The position numbers were made by a program, and so were the translations under genes. Of a stretch of 64,000 bases of DNA, positions 26,502 to 36,744 are shown one piece after another. Numbering within the stretch: position 1 is the stretch's first letter; each line of letters begins with the position of its first letter. The notes under the pieces are model-generated. The model was not told the DNA's origin, searched no databases, and saw only the letters and a program-made list of their open reading frames with translations. The DNA comes from Ammoniphilus sp. YIM 78166 (GTDB lineage Bacteria; Bacillota; Bacilli; Aneurinibacillales; RAOX-1): contig NZ_SDLR01000004.1 in assembly GCF_004522215.1 (NCBI RefSeq), positions 124,001 through 188,000 on the forward strand, read 5' to 3'.

Positions 26502-26717
26502 TTATTGACCTAAAATCAATTCAATGATCTGTGAAATCCCTAAATCGATAACCGCAAAGAATACGGCAATCAGTGTGACTGTCACAAGAACTATGCCTGT
26601 ATAAGAGACAAGTTCTTTACGACTGGGCCAGCGTACCTTCTTTAGCTCTTCAACTACATCGCGAAAAAAGGAGGGGCCCTTCTTGATACCGGCACCTAGT
26701 CTAGCTAAGAATCCCAC
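26502..26717 (-). CDS. secE: Preprotein translocase subunit SecE
   Basis: This 71-residue membrane protein has a single C-terminal membrane segment (about 40-62) after an amphipathic helix with the family motif EELKKVRWPSRKEL near 23-36. It clamps SecY in the Sec channel. Bacillus-type SecE has this short single-segment form. It is encoded between rpmG and nusG. Confidence 0.97.
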   Translation of the reverse strand: MGFLARLGAGIKKGPSFFRDVVEELKKVRWPSRKELVSYTGIVLVTVTLIAVFFAVIDLGISQIIELILGQ

Positions 26718-26747
26718 GGCTACACCCCCAATGCATCGAGCCTATAG

Positions 26748-26897
26748 TTAGCGTGTTTCACGATGTGCGGTGTGCCCATTGCAAAACTTGCAGAACTTCT
26801 TCATCTCAATACGATCAGGATGTTTACGCTTGTTTTTGCCTGTGGTGTAGTTACGTTGCTTACACTCGGTGCACGCTAAAGTTACGATAACTCGCAT
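26748..26897 (-). CDS. rpmG: Ribosomal protein L33, zinc-binding form
   Basis: This 49-residue protein starts at ATG 26895-26897 with GGAGGTG upstream. It has the typical [12 protein letters not shown] start, zinc ligands in CTEC (9-12) and CKFC (36-39), and the end HTAHRETR. The presence of both CxxC pairs marks the zinc-containing (C+) form. It is the first gene of rpmG-secE-nusG. Confidence 0.97.
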   Translation of the reverse strand: MRVIVTLACTECKQRNYTTGKNKRKHPDRIEMKKFCKFCNGHTAHRETR

Positions 26898-27002
26898 GTT
26901 GTTACACCTCCCACATTATAAATCTTACCCGTTAAGGGTATTAAACGGTTAAACGATATATCCTAACAGGTAAAACCAGCTACTTGCACAGCTACCCTAA
27001 AA

Positions 27003-27032
27003 ACTTTAGCACACTCGGAATATTCATGTCAA
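27003..27032 (-). promoter_or_regulatory. SigA promoter of rpmG-secE-nusG
   Basis: On the minus strand TTGACA (27027-27032) and TAAAGT (27003-27008) are 18 bases apart. It is the main signal in the 26898-27203 gap, which otherwise holds only the sigH terminator and no gene. Confidence 0.6.
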
Positions 27033-27151
27033 GAAAAATACATTTTATATCTTGACACAAGGTTTTCCATGGATTTTGGGGAAATCACGATCATACCCTC
27101 CATTATTAACCGATTTTGGTACAATAATCAATGTTTCCTGCTCACAAATAC

Positions 27152-27202
27152 AAAAAGCCTCTACTAAACTTAGGTCAGACTCGACCGATAAGCTAGTGAG
27201 AC
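27152..27202 (-). terminator. Probable terminator after sigH
   Basis: The arms GCCTCTACTA (27157-27166) and TAGTGAGAC (27194-27202) pair with one bulge. They enclose a smaller GGTC/GACC stem, and TTTTT follows on the minus strand. The complex shape lowers certainty. Confidence 0.5.
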
Positions 27203-27203
27203 T

Positions 27204-27863
27204 TTATTTAAGAAGCGAAATTTCCCTAATTTCCAGATATTTTTCAAGCTTCCGCTTGACTCTTTGCAATGCATTATCAATCGACTTCACATGGCGGTCA
27301 AGATCCACCGCAATCTCCTGATATGATCGGCCATCTAGGTAAAGAGCTAGCACCTGGCGCTCCAGATCACTAAGAATCTGAGCCATCTTATCTTCAATAT
27401 CGTCGAACTTTTCCTGGTTAATAATCAGTTCTTCCGGGTCGGTTACTCGTGTACCGCATATGACATCGAGAAGCGTTCGGTCCGAATCCTCATCGTAAAT
27501 AGGCTTATCTAGCGAAACATAGGAGTTAAGTGGGATATGCTTCTGCCTAGTGGCCGTCTTGATGGCTGTAATAATCTGCCTGGTGATGCACAACTCGGCA
27601 AAAGCCTTAAAAGAAGTGAGCTTGTCCCCGCGATAATCGCGAATAGCCTTAAATAACCCTATCATTCCCTCTTGTACGATATCCTCTCGATCAGCCCCGA
27701 TCAAGAAATAAGATCTTGCCTTGGCACGGACAAAATTCTTATACTTATGAATAAGGTATTCAAGCGCATTAGAATTACCCTCTCTTACCATCTCGACCAG
27801 ATCTTCATCCGATATGTAATCGTATTCAGCAGGTATATCTATTTCTTTAAGATCTAGGTTCAC
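27204..27863 (-). CDS. sigH: RNA polymerase sigma-H factor (Spo0H)
   Basis: This 219-residue sigma factor directs transition-state and early sporulation genes. Region 2 (LIHKYKNFVRAKARSYF and GADREDIVQEGMIGLFKAIR near 35-77) and region 4 (LSDLERQVLALYLDGRSYQEIA) match the SigH family. It begins at GTG 27861-27863 with GGGGGAA upstream. It sits between rae1 and rpmG, as in B. subtilis, and has its own consensus promoter. Confidence 0.97.
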   Translation of the reverse strand: MNLDLKEIDIPAEYDYISDEDLVEMVREGNSNALEYLIHKYKNFVRAKARSYFLIGADREDIVQEGMIGLFKAIRDYRGDKLTSFKAFAELCITRQIITAIKTATRQKHIPLNSYVSLDKPIYDEDSDRTLLDVICGTRVTDPEELIINQEKFDDIEDKMAQILSDLERQVLALYLDGRSYQEIAVDLDRHVKSIDNALQRVKRKLEKYLEIREISLLK

Positions 27864-27940
27864 TACTATTCCCCCTGGGCTCCCGACATGCCCCTCCTAC
27901 GTCAGATCTATGATAAAATCGGAGAGGAACAGTTGAAATT

Positions 27941-27970
27941 ATTATACATTATGTAACCTTGGAACGTCAA
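27941..27970 (-). promoter_or_regulatory. SigA promoter of sigH
   Basis: On the minus strand TTGACG (27965-27970) and a perfect TATAAT (27941-27946) are 18 bases apart. In B. subtilis this promoter is repressed by AbrB; no operator was assigned here. Confidence 0.75.
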
Positions 27971-27991
27971 TCATCGGGAAATGATGGCAGC

Positions 27992-28498
27992 TTATTGTCT
28001 TCTCCACTTTTCAAAAAGATCCGCGATTTCCCCTTTTAAGGGAAGACCTGTCCGAAGTGGCTCATACTTAATCTGATCTACTTTCTTACTAATGGATTTT
28101 TTGGCTTTTTCAATATCCTCTAACAACTCGCGCGCGGACTTACGAAGCGCCCCATAACCAAAAGACATTCTTTGCTCCGTATAGTCCGAAGTGGCGACTG
28201 TCACTCGGCGTTTTCTAGAAGCTTCCTTCTTCACCAAGCGTTCCACCACTTCATCCGCTGTCTCATTTTCCTTGGTGTAGTATATATCTATCTTATACTG
28301 GTTGATCTTTTTCCCCATTCCCGGAACCTGGTGAGCATCGAACACGACAACAATTTTGTAGCCCGCATAGGCCTGATACTCGGAAAGGATGGTAAGCAGC
28401 TCATCCCTTGCACGGCCCAGCTCGTTCTTTTTCATTGCCGCAAGCTTCGGCCAGGCACCGATCATATTGTACCCGTCGACAATTAGGAGCTCTTCCAT
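27992..28498 (-). CDS. rae1: Ribosome-dependent mRNA endonuclease Rae1 (YacP, NYN domain)
   Basis: This 168-residue protein has a PIN-like NYN fold. Acidic active-site residues are in LLIVDGYNMIGAW (4-16), VVFDAH near 52 and ATSDYTEQRM near 100. In B. subtilis Rae1 enters the A site and cuts mRNAs such as S1025/bmrX during translation. It follows rlmB with 15 bases between, and the neighbouring genes are also RNA-modifying or RNA-cleaving enzymes. Confidence 0.93.
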   Translation of the reverse strand: MEELLIVDGYNMIGAWPKLAAMKKNELGRARDELLTILSEYQAYAGYKIVVVFDAHQVPGMGKKINQYKIDIYYTKENETADEVVERLVKKEASRKRRVTVATSDYTEQRMSFGYGALRKSARELLEDIEKAKKSISKKVDQIKYEPLRTGLPLKGEIADLFEKWRRQ

Positions 28499-28513
28499 TC
28501 CCTCACAATCCCA

Positions 28514-29275
28514 TCACTTTGACACGCCAATTGGTTGTCGTTGTCTATGTACTTCAAACATCAGCAGCGCTGCTGCAACCGAGGCATTCAACGAGGTCAC
28601 ATGCCCGACCATGGGCAGTTTCACGGTAAAGTCACAGGTTTCTTTCACCAGTCGACTCATCCCTTTTCCTTCACTGCCAATGACCAGTCCTATTGGCATA
28701 TCATAGCGCCCTTGCCTAAAATCCTGCTCTGCGGAAGCATCCGTCCCTACCATCCAGACTCCTTTTTCCTTTAACTCCTCCATCGTCCGAACCAAGTTAG
28801 TCACTCTAGCTACAGGAACATACTCCATGGCCCCTGCTGCTGACTTGGCAACAGTTGAAGTCAGACCGACTGCTCTGCGTTTGGGAATAATCACGCCATG
28901 AGCCCCTATAGCATCCGCCGTTCGAAGGATGGAGCCTAAATTATGCGGATCTTCAATTTCGTCCAAAATTAAGACAAAGGGCGGCTCCCCTTTCTCCTCT
29001 GCGTGCCTGAGAATATCATCTACTTCCGCATAATCATAAGCAGCAACAAAAGCGACTACTCCTTGGTGAGCTTCCCCTTCCGCTACTTGATCCAGCTTTT
29101 TTTTGGGTACAGTCTGCACTTGGATTTTCGCTTCCTTAGCCATTCCCATGACCTGTGTAATCGGCCCCTTCATCGAGCCTTCTGCAATCCATATCTTATT
29201 GACTGAGCGGCCAGAGCGCAGAACCTCAAGCACTGGATTCCTTCCTACAATATATTCTTCACTCACGCCTATCAC
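28514..29275 (-). CDS. rlmB: 23S rRNA (guanosine-2'-O-)-methyltransferase RlmB
   Basis: This 253-residue SPOUT (TrmH-family) enzyme has an N-terminal L7Ae-like substrate-binding domain (about 8-80) and a C-terminal knotted domain. The knot motifs are DEIEDPHNLGSILRTADAIG near 105-124, LVIGSEGKGMSRL near 198-210 and LPMVGHVTSLNASVAAAL near 220-237. It methylates the 2'-OH of the conserved P-loop guanosine (G2251 in E. coli numbering). It overlaps mrnC by 17 bases, suggesting coupled translation. Confidence 0.95.
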   Translation of the reverse strand: MIGVSEEYIVGRNPVLEVLRSGRSVNKIWIAEGSMKGPITQVMGMAKEAKIQVQTVPKKKLDQVAEGEAHQGVVAFVAAYDYAEVDDILRHAEEKGEPPFVLILDEIEDPHNLGSILRTADAIGAHGVIIPKRRAVGLTSTVAKSAAGAMEYVPVARVTNLVRTMEELKEKGVWMVGTDASAEQDFRQGRYDMPIGLVIGSEGKGMSRLVKETCDFTVKLPMVGHVTSLNASVAAALLMFEVHRQRQPIGVSK

Positions 29276-29678
29276 CTTCTTCGATTATTGTAAACATCAT
29301 GGCAATGATGCTCTCTAATCTTTCTTGATTGCCAATCAAGTAAAGATAACCAAGTAAACATTCAAAGCCCGAGCTGTTTCGATATTCCATAATGTCCGCA
29401 TTTTTAGGGATGGTTCCTGATTTTGTATTTCTTCCTCTTTTGACCATCCATTGTTCATCTTCCGTTAACTCCTCTTGCAGCCGCATGAGGGCGCCAGATT
29501 GTGCTTTAGCGGATACATAGCGAGTAGCTAGCTTGTGAAGAAGATGCGGCTTCGCCGCCTTCTTCGCAATTAAGTGCTGACGGACGTACACCTCTAATAC
29601 CGCATCCCCCATATAAGCTAAGGTCAATGGATTTAACAGTTTCGGGTCTGATTTTAAACTCCCGGGCAATAACATCAT
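29259..29678 (-). CDS. mrnC: Mini-ribonuclease III (MrnC)
   Basis: This 139-residue protein is an RNase III catalytic domain without the double-strand RNA-binding domain. The signature is LAYMGDAVLEVYVRQHL near residues 22-38, with the catalytic Asp and Glu. In B. subtilis it trims the ends of 23S precursor RNA with help from L3. It starts one base before the cysS stop and overlaps rlmB. Confidence 0.95.
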   Translation of the reverse strand: MMLLPGSLKSDPKLLNPLTLAYMGDAVLEVYVRQHLIAKKAAKPHLLHKLATRYVSAKAQSGALMRLQEELTEDEQWMVKRGRNTKSGTIPKNADIMEYRNSSGFECLLGYLYLIGNQERLESIIAMMFTIIEEGDRRE

Positions 29679-29679
29679 G

Positions 29680-31074
29680 TTACTTCCTTCTCCACCTTAT
29701 GCCCTGTGGCGTATCTTCTAAAATAATGCCTTGCTCCAGTAGAAGATCGCGTATCTCATCTGCTCTGGCAAAATTGCGGTTCTTCCTTGCTTCTGTTCGT
29801 TCCACAATCAAGGCATCTACTTGCTCATCCAATAAGTCCTGGCTATCCTCCACAAACGGCAGGCCTAACACCTCGCCAAACTCGTGCAGTAAATCTAAGT
29901 ATACCTGAATGCCTTCCGGTGATACTTTTCCCTGTCGGAGATACTGATTCGACTCCCGGACCCATTCGAACACAATGGCAATGGCATCAGCCGTATTAAA
30001 GTCATGATCCATTGCTTCTTGGAACTTTTTTCGATATTGTTCTTGTTTGGCCGCTTCTTCATGACCTTCCGCTGTTGCTGCTTGCTTACGGTGCTGGAGA
30101 TTGCTTACTGCCGTAACAATACGGTCCCAACCGTTTTTCGCTTGATCGAGCAGTTCCTCGTTGAAATTAATCGGATTCCGGTAATGAGCGCTAAGCATAA
30201 AGAATCGAATGATATGCGGAGCGACCTGCTGTCGAAGATCTTTAACTAACACAAAGTTCCCTAAAGACTTAGACATCTTTTCATTGTCTATATTAATATA
30301 CCCGTTATGCATCCAATATTTCGCCATCGGCTTTCCAGTCAAGCATTCCGTCTGAGCAATCTCATTCTCATGATGAGGGAAGATCAGATCATGACCGCCT
30401 CCATGGATATCGAAGCTCTCACCTAGGTACTTCATGCTCATGGCCGAGCATTCGATATGCCAACCCGGCCTTCCTTCTCCCCATGGACTAGGCCAAGATA
30501 TCTCTCCAGGCTTCGCACTTTTCCATAGAGCAAAATCCAATGGATTATCCTTTTGTTCATTAATGGCAATGCGAGCTCCTGATTGAAGTTCTTCGATATT
30601 CTGATGAGATAGTTTGCCGTATTGCTTAAACTTTTCCGTACGGAAATAAACATCTCCGCCTGATTCATAGGCATATCCCTTAGCAATCAGCTGTTGCACA
30701 AATTCGATAATTTCTTCGATATGATCCGACACACGTGGGTGAATATGCGCTTTCTTGACCCCCAACGCCTGGACATCCTCTTGAAAAGCAGCAATAAATT
30801 GGTCTGCCACCTCAAGAACCGTCTGCCCCGTTTCTTCCGCTTTACGTATCAACTTATCATCCACATCCGTGAAATTCTGAATAAAGGTAACTTCATATCC
30901 ACGATAAGTTAAGTAATTGCGAATCACATCAAATACAATAGCAGGCCGGGCATTCCCGATGTGGATATAGTTATAAACCGTGGGTCCGCAAACATACATT
31001 TTCACCTTTCCCGGCTCCATTGGTTCAAACATTTCTTTTTTCTTCGATAATGAATTATATAATTGTATGCTCAT
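29680..31074 (-). CDS. cysS: Cysteinyl-tRNA synthetase
   Basis: This 464-residue class I synthetase has the HIGH signature ([15 protein letters not shown] near 30-44), zinc ligands (Cys29, the [11 protein letters not shown]ys near 209 and nearby His), and KMSKS ([11 protein letters not shown] near 265-275). It charges tRNA(Cys). It overlaps the end of cysE by 20 bases and is read from the same T-box-controlled transcript. Confidence 0.98.
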   Translation of the reverse strand: MSIQLYNSLSKKKEMFEPMEPGKVKMYVCGPTVYNYIHIGNARPAIVFDVIRNYLTYRGYEVTFIQNFTDVDDKLIRKAEETGQTVLEVADQFIAAFQEDVQALGVKKAHIHPRVSDHIEEIIEFVQQLIAKGYAYESGGDVYFRTEKFKQYGKLSHQNIEELQSGARIAINEQKDNPLDFALWKSAKPGEISWPSPWGEGRPGWHIECSAMSMKYLGESFDIHGGGHDLIFPHHENEIAQTECLTGKPMAKYWMHNGYINIDNEKMSKSLGNFVLVKDLRQQVAPHIIRFFMLSAHYRNPINFNEELLDQAKNGWDRIVTAVSNLQHRKQAATAEGHEEAAKQEQYRKKFQEAMDHDFNTADAIAIVFEWVRESNQYLRQGKVSPEGIQVYLDLLHEFGEVLGLPFVEDSQDLLDEQVDALIVERTEARKNRNFARADEIRDLLLEQGIILEDTPQGIRWRRK

Positions 31075-31726
31075 TGGATTTTAAACCTCCTTTGACTCGC
31101 TCGAGCTCCTTCTTTAGATCGTCAATTTCTCTTTGCATCGACCGCAGCATATCCGCCACTGGATCGGGAAGGTTCACTTGATCTAAGTCCTCCGTTACTC
31201 GAATTCCATTCTGTACTACAATTCTCCCCGGAATACCTACCACCGTAGAATTGGGCGGGACCTCTTGGAGTACAACAGAACCTGCCCCGATCTTAGAATA
31301 ATCGCCAATCCTCATGGACCCTAATACCTTAGCCCCTGAGGCAATAATCACATTGTTTCCGATGGTTGGATGTCGCTTGCCTTTTTCCTTCCCCGTCCCC
31401 CCTAGGGTCACTCCTTGATAAATCGTTACATTATCTCCGATCTCACAGGTTTCCCCAATTACAACTCCCATGCCGTGATCAATAAATAATCTTCTGCCGA
31501 TCACAGCTCCCGGGTGAATCTCAATCCCCGTAAAGAAGCGAGCGATCTGGGATACCGTACGAGCAAGGGTAAACCATTTTTTCTTCCACAGGGAATGACT
31601 CATGCGGTGAAACCAAATAGCGTGTAGTCCGGAATAGGTTAAAACAACTTCCAACGCGCTTCGAGCCGCAGGATCTTGTTGAAATACGGTTTCAATATCT
31701 TCTTTTAATCTGTTGAACATGAGCAT
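31055..31726 (-). CDS. cysE: Serine O-acetyltransferase CysE
   Basis: This 223-residue enzyme makes O-acetylserine from serine and acetyl-CoA. It has the N-terminal helical region (about 1-70), then a left-handed beta helix with hexapeptide repeats ([21 protein letters not shown] near 73-92). The catalytic His in the DHGMGVVIG motif is present. It sits between the Cys T-box and cysS and supplies the substrate for CysK encoded elsewhere in the window (61174-62103). Confidence 0.96.
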   Translation of the reverse strand: MLMFNRLKEDIETVFQQDPAARSALEVVLTYSGLHAIWFHRMSHSLWKKKWFTLARTVSQIARFFTGIEIHPGAVIGRRLFIDHGMGVVIGETCEIGDNVTIYQGVTLGGTGKEKGKRHPTIGNNVIIASGAKVLGSMRIGDYSKIGAGSVVLQEVPPNSTVVGIPGRIVVQNGIRVTEDLDQVNLPDPVADMLRSMQREIDDLKKELERVKGGLKSNEHTII

Positions 31727-31763
31727 GACACTCCCTTCATTTCCATTTTCTTTGCATAAAACA

Positions 31764-32008
31764 TAAAAAAACCGCCCCTAAAGCTTACGCTTCAGAGACG
31801 GTATATCCGCGGTTCCACTCTGCTTAGACCCCTCTAAGTAGGATCTCGCCTTGAACCTTGATAACGGTAGGTGATACCGGCATAGCCTACTCTCCTCAGA
31901 TTTCAGCTAACGACTCCCAGGCGCACTTCCATAGATCCCGATGCAAAGTTGCTCTCAGCCTAGGCAACTCTCTCTGTAGCACGCAAGAATCCATGTACTC
32001 TTCCTGTT
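31764..32008 (-). promoter_or_regulatory. T-box riboswitch, cysteine-specific, upstream of cysE-cysS
   Basis: On the minus strand the leader ends in the T-box GTGGAACCGCGG (plus 31807-31818) and a terminator (31771-31812) with a T-run. The alternative antiterminator uses the T-box. In stem I the specifier triplet is TGC (31923-31925), a Cys codon. The TGGA bulge expects tRNA with discriminator U, as in tRNA(Cys). Uncharged tRNA(Cys) should permit transcription of cysE and cysS. Confidence 0.93.
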
Positions 32009-32024
32009 CCACGTCTATGATGTT

Positions 32025-33482
32025 CTATTGTATGTGAGCCCGTAAGCGTTGGGTTACCTTATCTTTTCCTAACAGCGCTAATGTGTCATTCAAGTCTCGG
32101 CCATGAAGCTCTCCTGTTGCAGCTACACGAACAGGCATGAATAAGGCCTTACCCTTGTGACCCGTAGACTTCTGCACCGTCTTCAGAGCCTGCTTGATCC
32201 CTTCAGCGTTAAAGTGATCTAGCACTTCGATCTCATTGTAGAAGGCTTGCAATACGACAGGCACTTGCTCTTCAGCTAACACCGCACGAGCCTCTTCTCC
32301 GTATTCTATCTCATTTTTATAAAAAATAGAAGTCAGTTCTACAATTTCGGCCCCATACGCCAATTGTTCTTGGTAAAGGGCAACTAGCCGGCTTGTCCAA
32401 TCCAGCTGCTCCGGCGTTGGCTCCTGGGCGATTAACCCCGCTGCTTGCAAGTGCGGCAAGCATAGCCCCACTACTCTTTCTAGCGGCTGTTGCTTAATAT
32501 AATGGTTGTTCATCCACTTCAGCTTTTCTGGATCAAAAACAGATGGCGATTTAGACACACGGGTTAAAGAGAACTTTTCGATCAGCTGCTCTTTGGTAAA
32601 GATCTCTTCCTCCCCTTCTGGAGACCAACCTAACAGAACAAGGAAATTCATCAGAGCTTCCGGAAGGTAACCAAGATCACGGTATTGTTCAACAAACTGC
32701 ACCACGGTTTCGTCCCGCTTGCTCATCTTCTGTCTATCTTGATTCAGAATCAAGGCTACGTGAGCAAATTCCGGCGGTTCTACCCCTAACGCTTCGTAGA
32801 TCATCAGCTGACGTGGGGTATTCGATAAATGCTCTTCCCCTCGAATCACCTGTGTGATCTCCATGAGGTAATCATCCACGGTTACTGCAAAGTTATAAGT
32901 TGGAATTCCATCTGGACGAGCAATAACAAAATCACCGATGCCGTTGGATTCAAAGGTGACATCTCCGCGCACATGATCCTTCACGGTATATTCTTTGTTT
33001 TCCTGAACACGGAAGCGAACGGACGGCTTTCTACCTTCTTTTTCAAATTGTTCTCTCTGTTCGGGAGTCAGATTGCGGCATCGCCCAGAATACATCGGCA
33101 TGTCCCCGCGAGCTTTCATCTCTTCTCGCTCTTTCTCTAATTCCTCTGGCGTACAGTAACAGTAATAAGCCTTGCCTTCTTCAAGAAGCTGAGCAATATA
33201 CTTCGTATAGATATCTAGTCGATCCATCGAACGATAAGGCGCGTGCGGACCTCCCACATCAACGCTTTCATCCCACTCTACTCCCAGCCAACGCATGCTG
33301 GCCATGAGCTTTTCTTCCGCGCTTTCTACATTGCGCTGCTGATCCGTATCCTCAATTCGGATAATGAACTTGCCTCCCTGATTGCGGGCAAATAGATAAT
33401 TAAAAAGAGCCGATCTAGCGCCTCCAATATGTAAATGCCCAGTTGGACTTGGGGCAAACCGTACGCGAATTTCCTTTGTCAT
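32025..33482 (-). CDS. gltX: Glutamyl-tRNA synthetase
   Basis: This 485-residue class I synthetase has HIGH ([17 protein letters not shown] near 11-27), the zinc-like [12 protein letters not shown] region near 108-119, and KMSKR ([13 protein letters not shown] near 250-262). In Bacillales this enzyme is non-discriminating and also makes Glu-tRNA(Gln) for GatCAB; that is inferred from the lineage. It lies between ispF and the T-box. Confidence 0.98.
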   Translation of the reverse strand: MTKEIRVRFAPSPTGHLHIGGARSALFNYLFARNQGGKFIIRIEDTDQQRNVESAEEKLMASMRWLGVEWDESVDVGGPHAPYRSMDRLDIYTKYIAQLLEEGKAYYCYCTPEELEKEREEMKARGDMPMYSGRCRNLTPEQREQFEKEGRKPSVRFRVQENKEYTVKDHVRGDVTFESNGIGDFVIARPDGIPTYNFAVTVDDYLMEITQVIRGEEHLSNTPRQLMIYEALGVEPPEFAHVALILNQDRQKMSKRDETVVQFVEQYRDLGYLPEALMNFLVLLGWSPEGEEEIFTKEQLIEKFSLTRVSKSPSVFDPEKLKWMNNHYIKQQPLERVVGLCLPHLQAAGLIAQEPTPEQLDWTSRLVALYQEQLAYGAEIVELTSIFYKNEIEYGEEARAVLAEEQVPVVLQAFYNEIEVLDHFNAEGIKQALKTVQKSTGHKGKALFMPVRVAATGELHGRDLNDTLALLGKDKVTQRLRAHIQ

Positions 33483-33520
33483 AGTTCTTAAAACCCTCCT
33501 ATAAAACCTACTTGGATAGC

Positions 33521-33529
33521 ATTATAGCA
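33521..33529 (-). promoter_or_regulatory. Extended -10 promoter of gltX
   Basis: On the minus strand TGCTATAAT gives a perfect extended -10 in the 67-base ispF-gltX gap. The -35 region is weak. Confidence 0.55.
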
Positions 33530-33549
33530 TATCTTTTTATGTCTGCCTC

Positions 33550-34026
33550 TTACTTTGTGTTTAACAGCACCACGGCCTGAGCCGCAATTCCTTCCCCACG
33601 TCCCGTAAAGCCAAGCTTCTCTGTGGTGGTTGCTTTTACGTTCACTTGACCGACTTCCACTTCAAGCAATCCAGCAATAAGTTGATTCATTTCTGGTATG
33701 TAGGGTGCCATTTTCGGCTTTTGGGCAATAATGGTGCAATCGATATTCATCACTTGATAGTTCTTTTCCTTCATGAGGCGGACAACTTGCTGCAGGAGCA
33801 CTTTACTGTCTGCATCTTTATAGGCTTGATCCGTATCGGGAAAATGCTTGCCTATGTCCCCTTCCCCGAGGGCACCTAATACAGCATCACTAATGGCATG
33901 TAGCAGGACATCCGCGTCCGAATGTCCTAACAATCCTTTCTCATAAGGAATGGTGATTCCACCAATAATTAATTCCCGGTTTTCTGCAAACTGATGTACA
34001 TCAAATCCTTGTCCAATACGAAACAT
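33550..34026 (-). CDS. ispF: 2-C-methyl-D-erythritol 2,4-cyclodiphosphate synthase
   Basis: This 158-residue trimeric enzyme forms MEcPP in the non-mevalonate isoprenoid pathway. The metal ligands are in GFDVHQF (8-14) and [11 protein letters not shown] (34-44), and the C-terminal [16 protein letters not shown] motif is present. It starts two bases after ispD and is separate, not fused. Confidence 0.97.
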   Translation of the reverse strand: MFRIGQGFDVHQFAENRELIIGGITIPYEKGLLGHSDADVLLHAISDAVLGALGEGDIGKHFPDTDQAYKDADSKVLLQQVVRLMKEKNYQVMNIDCTIIAQKPKMAPYIPEMNQLIAGLLEVEVGQVNVKATTTEKLGFTGRGEGIAAQAVVLLNTK

Positions 34027-34028
34027 GA

Positions 34029-34709
34029 TTATCTCCTTTTCTTCCCCATTATCGTTTCCGCCATCTTTAAATCCTCAGGCGTCGTAAGCTTAATATTGGT
34101 ATAGTCCCCATCCACAATAGCTACGGTTTTCCCTTGCCACTCAAACAGCATGGCATCGTCTGTTCCTAAGAAACCTTGCTCCTCTGCCAACCGATGTACG
34201 TAGAGAATATCAGAAAGACGAAAAGCTTGTGGGGTTTGCACAGCCCACAAGCTTTGGCGAGACGGAGTATTGATCACATTCCTGTTCTCATCCACTACTT
34301 TGATTGTATCTTTAACAGGAACGGCTGGAATCGCAGCTCCTGTTTCTATCGTCTTTATCATAACTCTTCGAACCATCTCTGGCGTAGCAAAGGGTCTTGC
34401 AGCATCATGGATCATCGCATATTCTACGTTCTGCAGCGCCTGCAACCCGAAAAATACGCTATTTTGCCTCTCGGCACCACCAGCCACGACTTTTACGTTT
34501 GGAAATTCCTTAAGGAGGGTTTCCGTACGACGAATATCATCCTGATTGGTTACGATCACAATCTCTTCCATCGCTTGCATCTGGGAGAATAAATGAACGG
34601 TATGATATAAGACCGGCTTACCTTCTAATTCGATAAACTGCTTTTTTTCATCGGTACCCATTCTTTTCCCTTGACCTGCTGCTGCTATCACTACTCCAAA
34701 ACGATCCAT
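34029..34709 (-). CDS. ispD: 2-C-methyl-D-erythritol 4-phosphate cytidylyltransferase
   Basis: This 226-residue enzyme makes CDP-methylerythritol from MEP and CTP. The CTP-binding motif is [10 protein letters not shown] near residues 8-17, and the catalytic Lys and Arg and the HDAARPF motif near 101-107 are present. ATG 34707-34709 has GGGAGAAG upstream; a longer frame would overlap yacL and lacks a site. It follows yacL by 10 bases. Confidence 0.97.
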   Translation of the reverse strand: MDRFGVVIAAAGQGKRMGTDEKKQFIELEGKPVLYHTVHLFSQMQAMEEIVIVTNQDDIRRTETLLKEFPNVKVVAGGAERQNSVFFGLQALQNVEYAMIHDAARPFATPEMVRRVMIKTIETGAAIPAVPVKDTIKVVDENRNVINTPSRQSLWAVQTPQAFRLSDILYVHRLAEEQGFLGTDDAMLFEWQGKTVAIVDGDYTNIKLTTPEDLKMAETIMGKKRR

Positions 34710-34719
34710 GACTTCTCCC

Positions 34720-35808
34720 TTATAGCGCTTTTTCGAGCATCTTTGGCTTGGCAAAGATCATCCGTCCAGCTGAAGTCTGCAACACGCTGGTAACTAAGAC
34801 ATCAATATGCATCCCGATGTAATCACGACCACCTTCTACAACAATCATCGTGCCATCATCCAGATACGCCACGCCTTGCCCATGTTCTTTACCATCCTTA
34901 ATTAACTGCACATTCATTTCTTCACCTGGCAAAACCACTGGCTTGACCGCATTGGCCAGATCATTAATATTCAAAACCGTTACGCCCTGAAGCTCACAGA
35001 CTTTATTTAAGTTAAAGTCATTGGTCACAACTTTCCCTAGCGTAATCTTAGCTAATCGAACCAGCTTGCTGTCTACCTCGTGTATATCATCAAAATCTCG
35101 CTCATCAATGGCCACATTTACCTTGAGCTCTTTTTGAATTCGGTTTAAGATATCCAATCCTCGTCTGCCTCTGTTGCGCTTAAGAACATCAGAGGAGTCT
35201 GCAATATGCTGCAGCTCTTCCAAAACAAACTGTGGAATGACCAGAGTCCCTTCAATAAACCCCGTCTTGCAAATATCGGCAATACGACCATCGATAATAA
35301 CACTCGTATCCAATATTTTGAGATCGTCATTCTTCGCCTTTGCCTGTTCTTCTTTCTTATTCTTAGAGAAGCGCCCAATCGAAAAAACGTTCATTAATTC
35401 ATCTCTTTTACGAAACCCTACTTGGAAACCCATATACCCAAGCAAACAAGAAATGATTAAAGGCAAAAAGTCCCCGATAATCGGAAGAGGAATATAACTA
35501 AGTGGAATAAAGAATAAGAATGCTACGATAAGACCAATAATAAGACCCATTGCACCGAATAGAACATCCGTAATCGGCAACTTCATCAAGGCCTCTTCTC
35601 CCCAGCGAATGGACCGCAAGATATAATCAGCCCACCATGCAGAAAGAAGAAAGAACAATAGCGCTCCTACTACAGCCCCAATATAGGGTCCTGCTACCCC
35701 ACCCACATTCAAAAATGGATCGAGGAGTTCAAATAAATTAGCGCCAAAGCGAAAGCCAAGCCCGCCTCCTATGAGCGTCAAAACTAATTGGATTAACCTT
35801 CTTACCAT
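34720..35808 (-). CDS. yacL: PIN/TRAM domain membrane protein YacL
   Basis: This 362-residue protein has three to four N-terminal membrane segments (about 1-125), then a PIN domain (LDTSVIIDGRIADICKTGF near 165-183) and a C-terminal TRAM domain (about 290-350). The conserved Asp residues of the PIN site are present, so ribonuclease activity is possible. The protein is widespread in Firmicutes next to disA and ispD, but its substrate is not known. Confidence 0.9.
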   Translation of the reverse strand: MVRRLIQLVLTLIGGGLGFRFGANLFELLDPFLNVGGVAGPYIGAVVGALLFFLLSAWWADYILRSIRWGEEALMKLPITDVLFGAMGLIIGLIVAFLFFIPLSYIPLPIIGDFLPLIISCLLGYMGFQVGFRKRDELMNVFSIGRFSKNKKEEQAKAKNDDLKILDTSVIIDGRIADICKTGFIEGTLVIPQFVLEELQHIADSSDVLKRNRGRRGLDILNRIQKELKVNVAIDERDFDDIHEVDSKLVRLAKITLGKVVTNDFNLNKVCELQGVTVLNINDLANAVKPVVLPGEEMNVQLIKDGKEHGQGVAYLDDGTMIVVEGGRDYIGMHIDVLVTSVLQTSAGRMIFAKPKMLEKAL

Positions 35809-35901
35809 CTTTTCACCTCCTTTCTACATTATTGACAATTATTTAGAATAAAAACCAAACTTTCTTACGAAAACATTGATTTTCTATTTTTGAGTCTTAC
35901 C

Positions 35902-35931
35902 AGGATACTATGACCTGGATATTCCTGTCAA
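35902..35931 (-). promoter_or_regulatory. SigA promoter of yacL-ispD-ispF
   Basis: On the minus strand TTGACA (35926-35931) and TATCCT (35902-35907) are 18 bases apart, directly after the pssA stop. Confidence 0.6.
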
Positions 35932-35935
35932 TGAA

Positions 35936-36676
35936 CTATAAGGAGGAATCATGATAGACTTTGTCGTCTTCATCCGTTTTCGTCTTTCGCCATTTTTTTC
36001 TGAGATGATCGATCCCTTTTTTCATTCCATATAGAGCATATAAGAATAGAGGGATGGATACGATCTTTGGGAATTCCTTAGGATACATAAACCCTAGTAC
36101 GGCCACTACAATGATGAGTATAGGTGCGATCCAATACGCTGACTTCGGTATCCCTACCTTTTTAAAATTCGGGTATTTAATCTTACTAATCATTAGATAG
36201 GATAGCAAGAGCATGGCAACTGATAAATAAACAGGGGAGAATAAGTTGTTATAAAGGGCAAGTGTCGCCAGGACTCCACCTGCGGCTGTAATGGGTAATC
36301 CTACAAAATACCCAGGACTTCCTCCCGTTTGGACGTTAAAGCGGGCTAGCCGCAGCGCTCCACAGATGGGGAAAATAGCTACGATAAATACCGCCATCAT
36401 ACCCATCTCCTGAAAAGCCGCAACATACATGATAAAGGCGGGTGCGACCCCAAAGGTGATCACATCGGATAAGGAATCCAGCTCTTTTCCAAATTCGCTT
36501 TGAGCGTTCAATAATCTTGCCATTCTTCCATCCAAACCGTCTAATAGCATCCCTATAATCACCATAATGGCGGCATAGTCTACATATTTGTAATCAGGTT
36601 GGAAGGCCAAAAGAATAGCAACAATGCCAAGAAACAAGTTTCCGACCGTTAATATATTAGGTATTGATTTAATCAT
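35936..36676 (-). CDS. pssA: CDP-diacylglycerol-serine O-phosphatidyltransferase
   Basis: This 246-residue membrane enzyme makes phosphatidylserine, the precursor of phosphatidylethanolamine. The CDP-alcohol phosphotransferase motif D-G-x2-A-R-x8-G-x3-D-x3-D is present as D49 to D71. About six to eight hydrophobic segments and a basic C terminus follow. No psd gene for the next step is in the window. In B. subtilis pssA is elsewhere, so its place between disA and yacL marks this lineage. Confidence 0.94.
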   Translation of the reverse strand: MIKSIPNILTVGNLFLGIVAILLAFQPDYKYVDYAAIMVIIGMLLDGLDGRMARLLNAQSEFGKELDSLSDVITFGVAPAFIMYVAAFQEMGMMAVFIVAIFPICGALRLARFNVQTGGSPGYFVGLPITAAGGVLATLALYNNLFSPVYLSVAMLLLSYLMISKIKYPNFKKVGIPKSAYWIAPILIIVVAVLGFMYPKEFPKIVSIPLFLYALYGMKKGIDHLRKKWRKTKTDEDDKVYHDSSL

Positions 36677-36744
36677 AAGTCCAGCCTCCAGTCTCTCTCC
36701 CTACTGCTGTTATACGAAAAAATAGGGTAAAGGGTTTCACTTTT

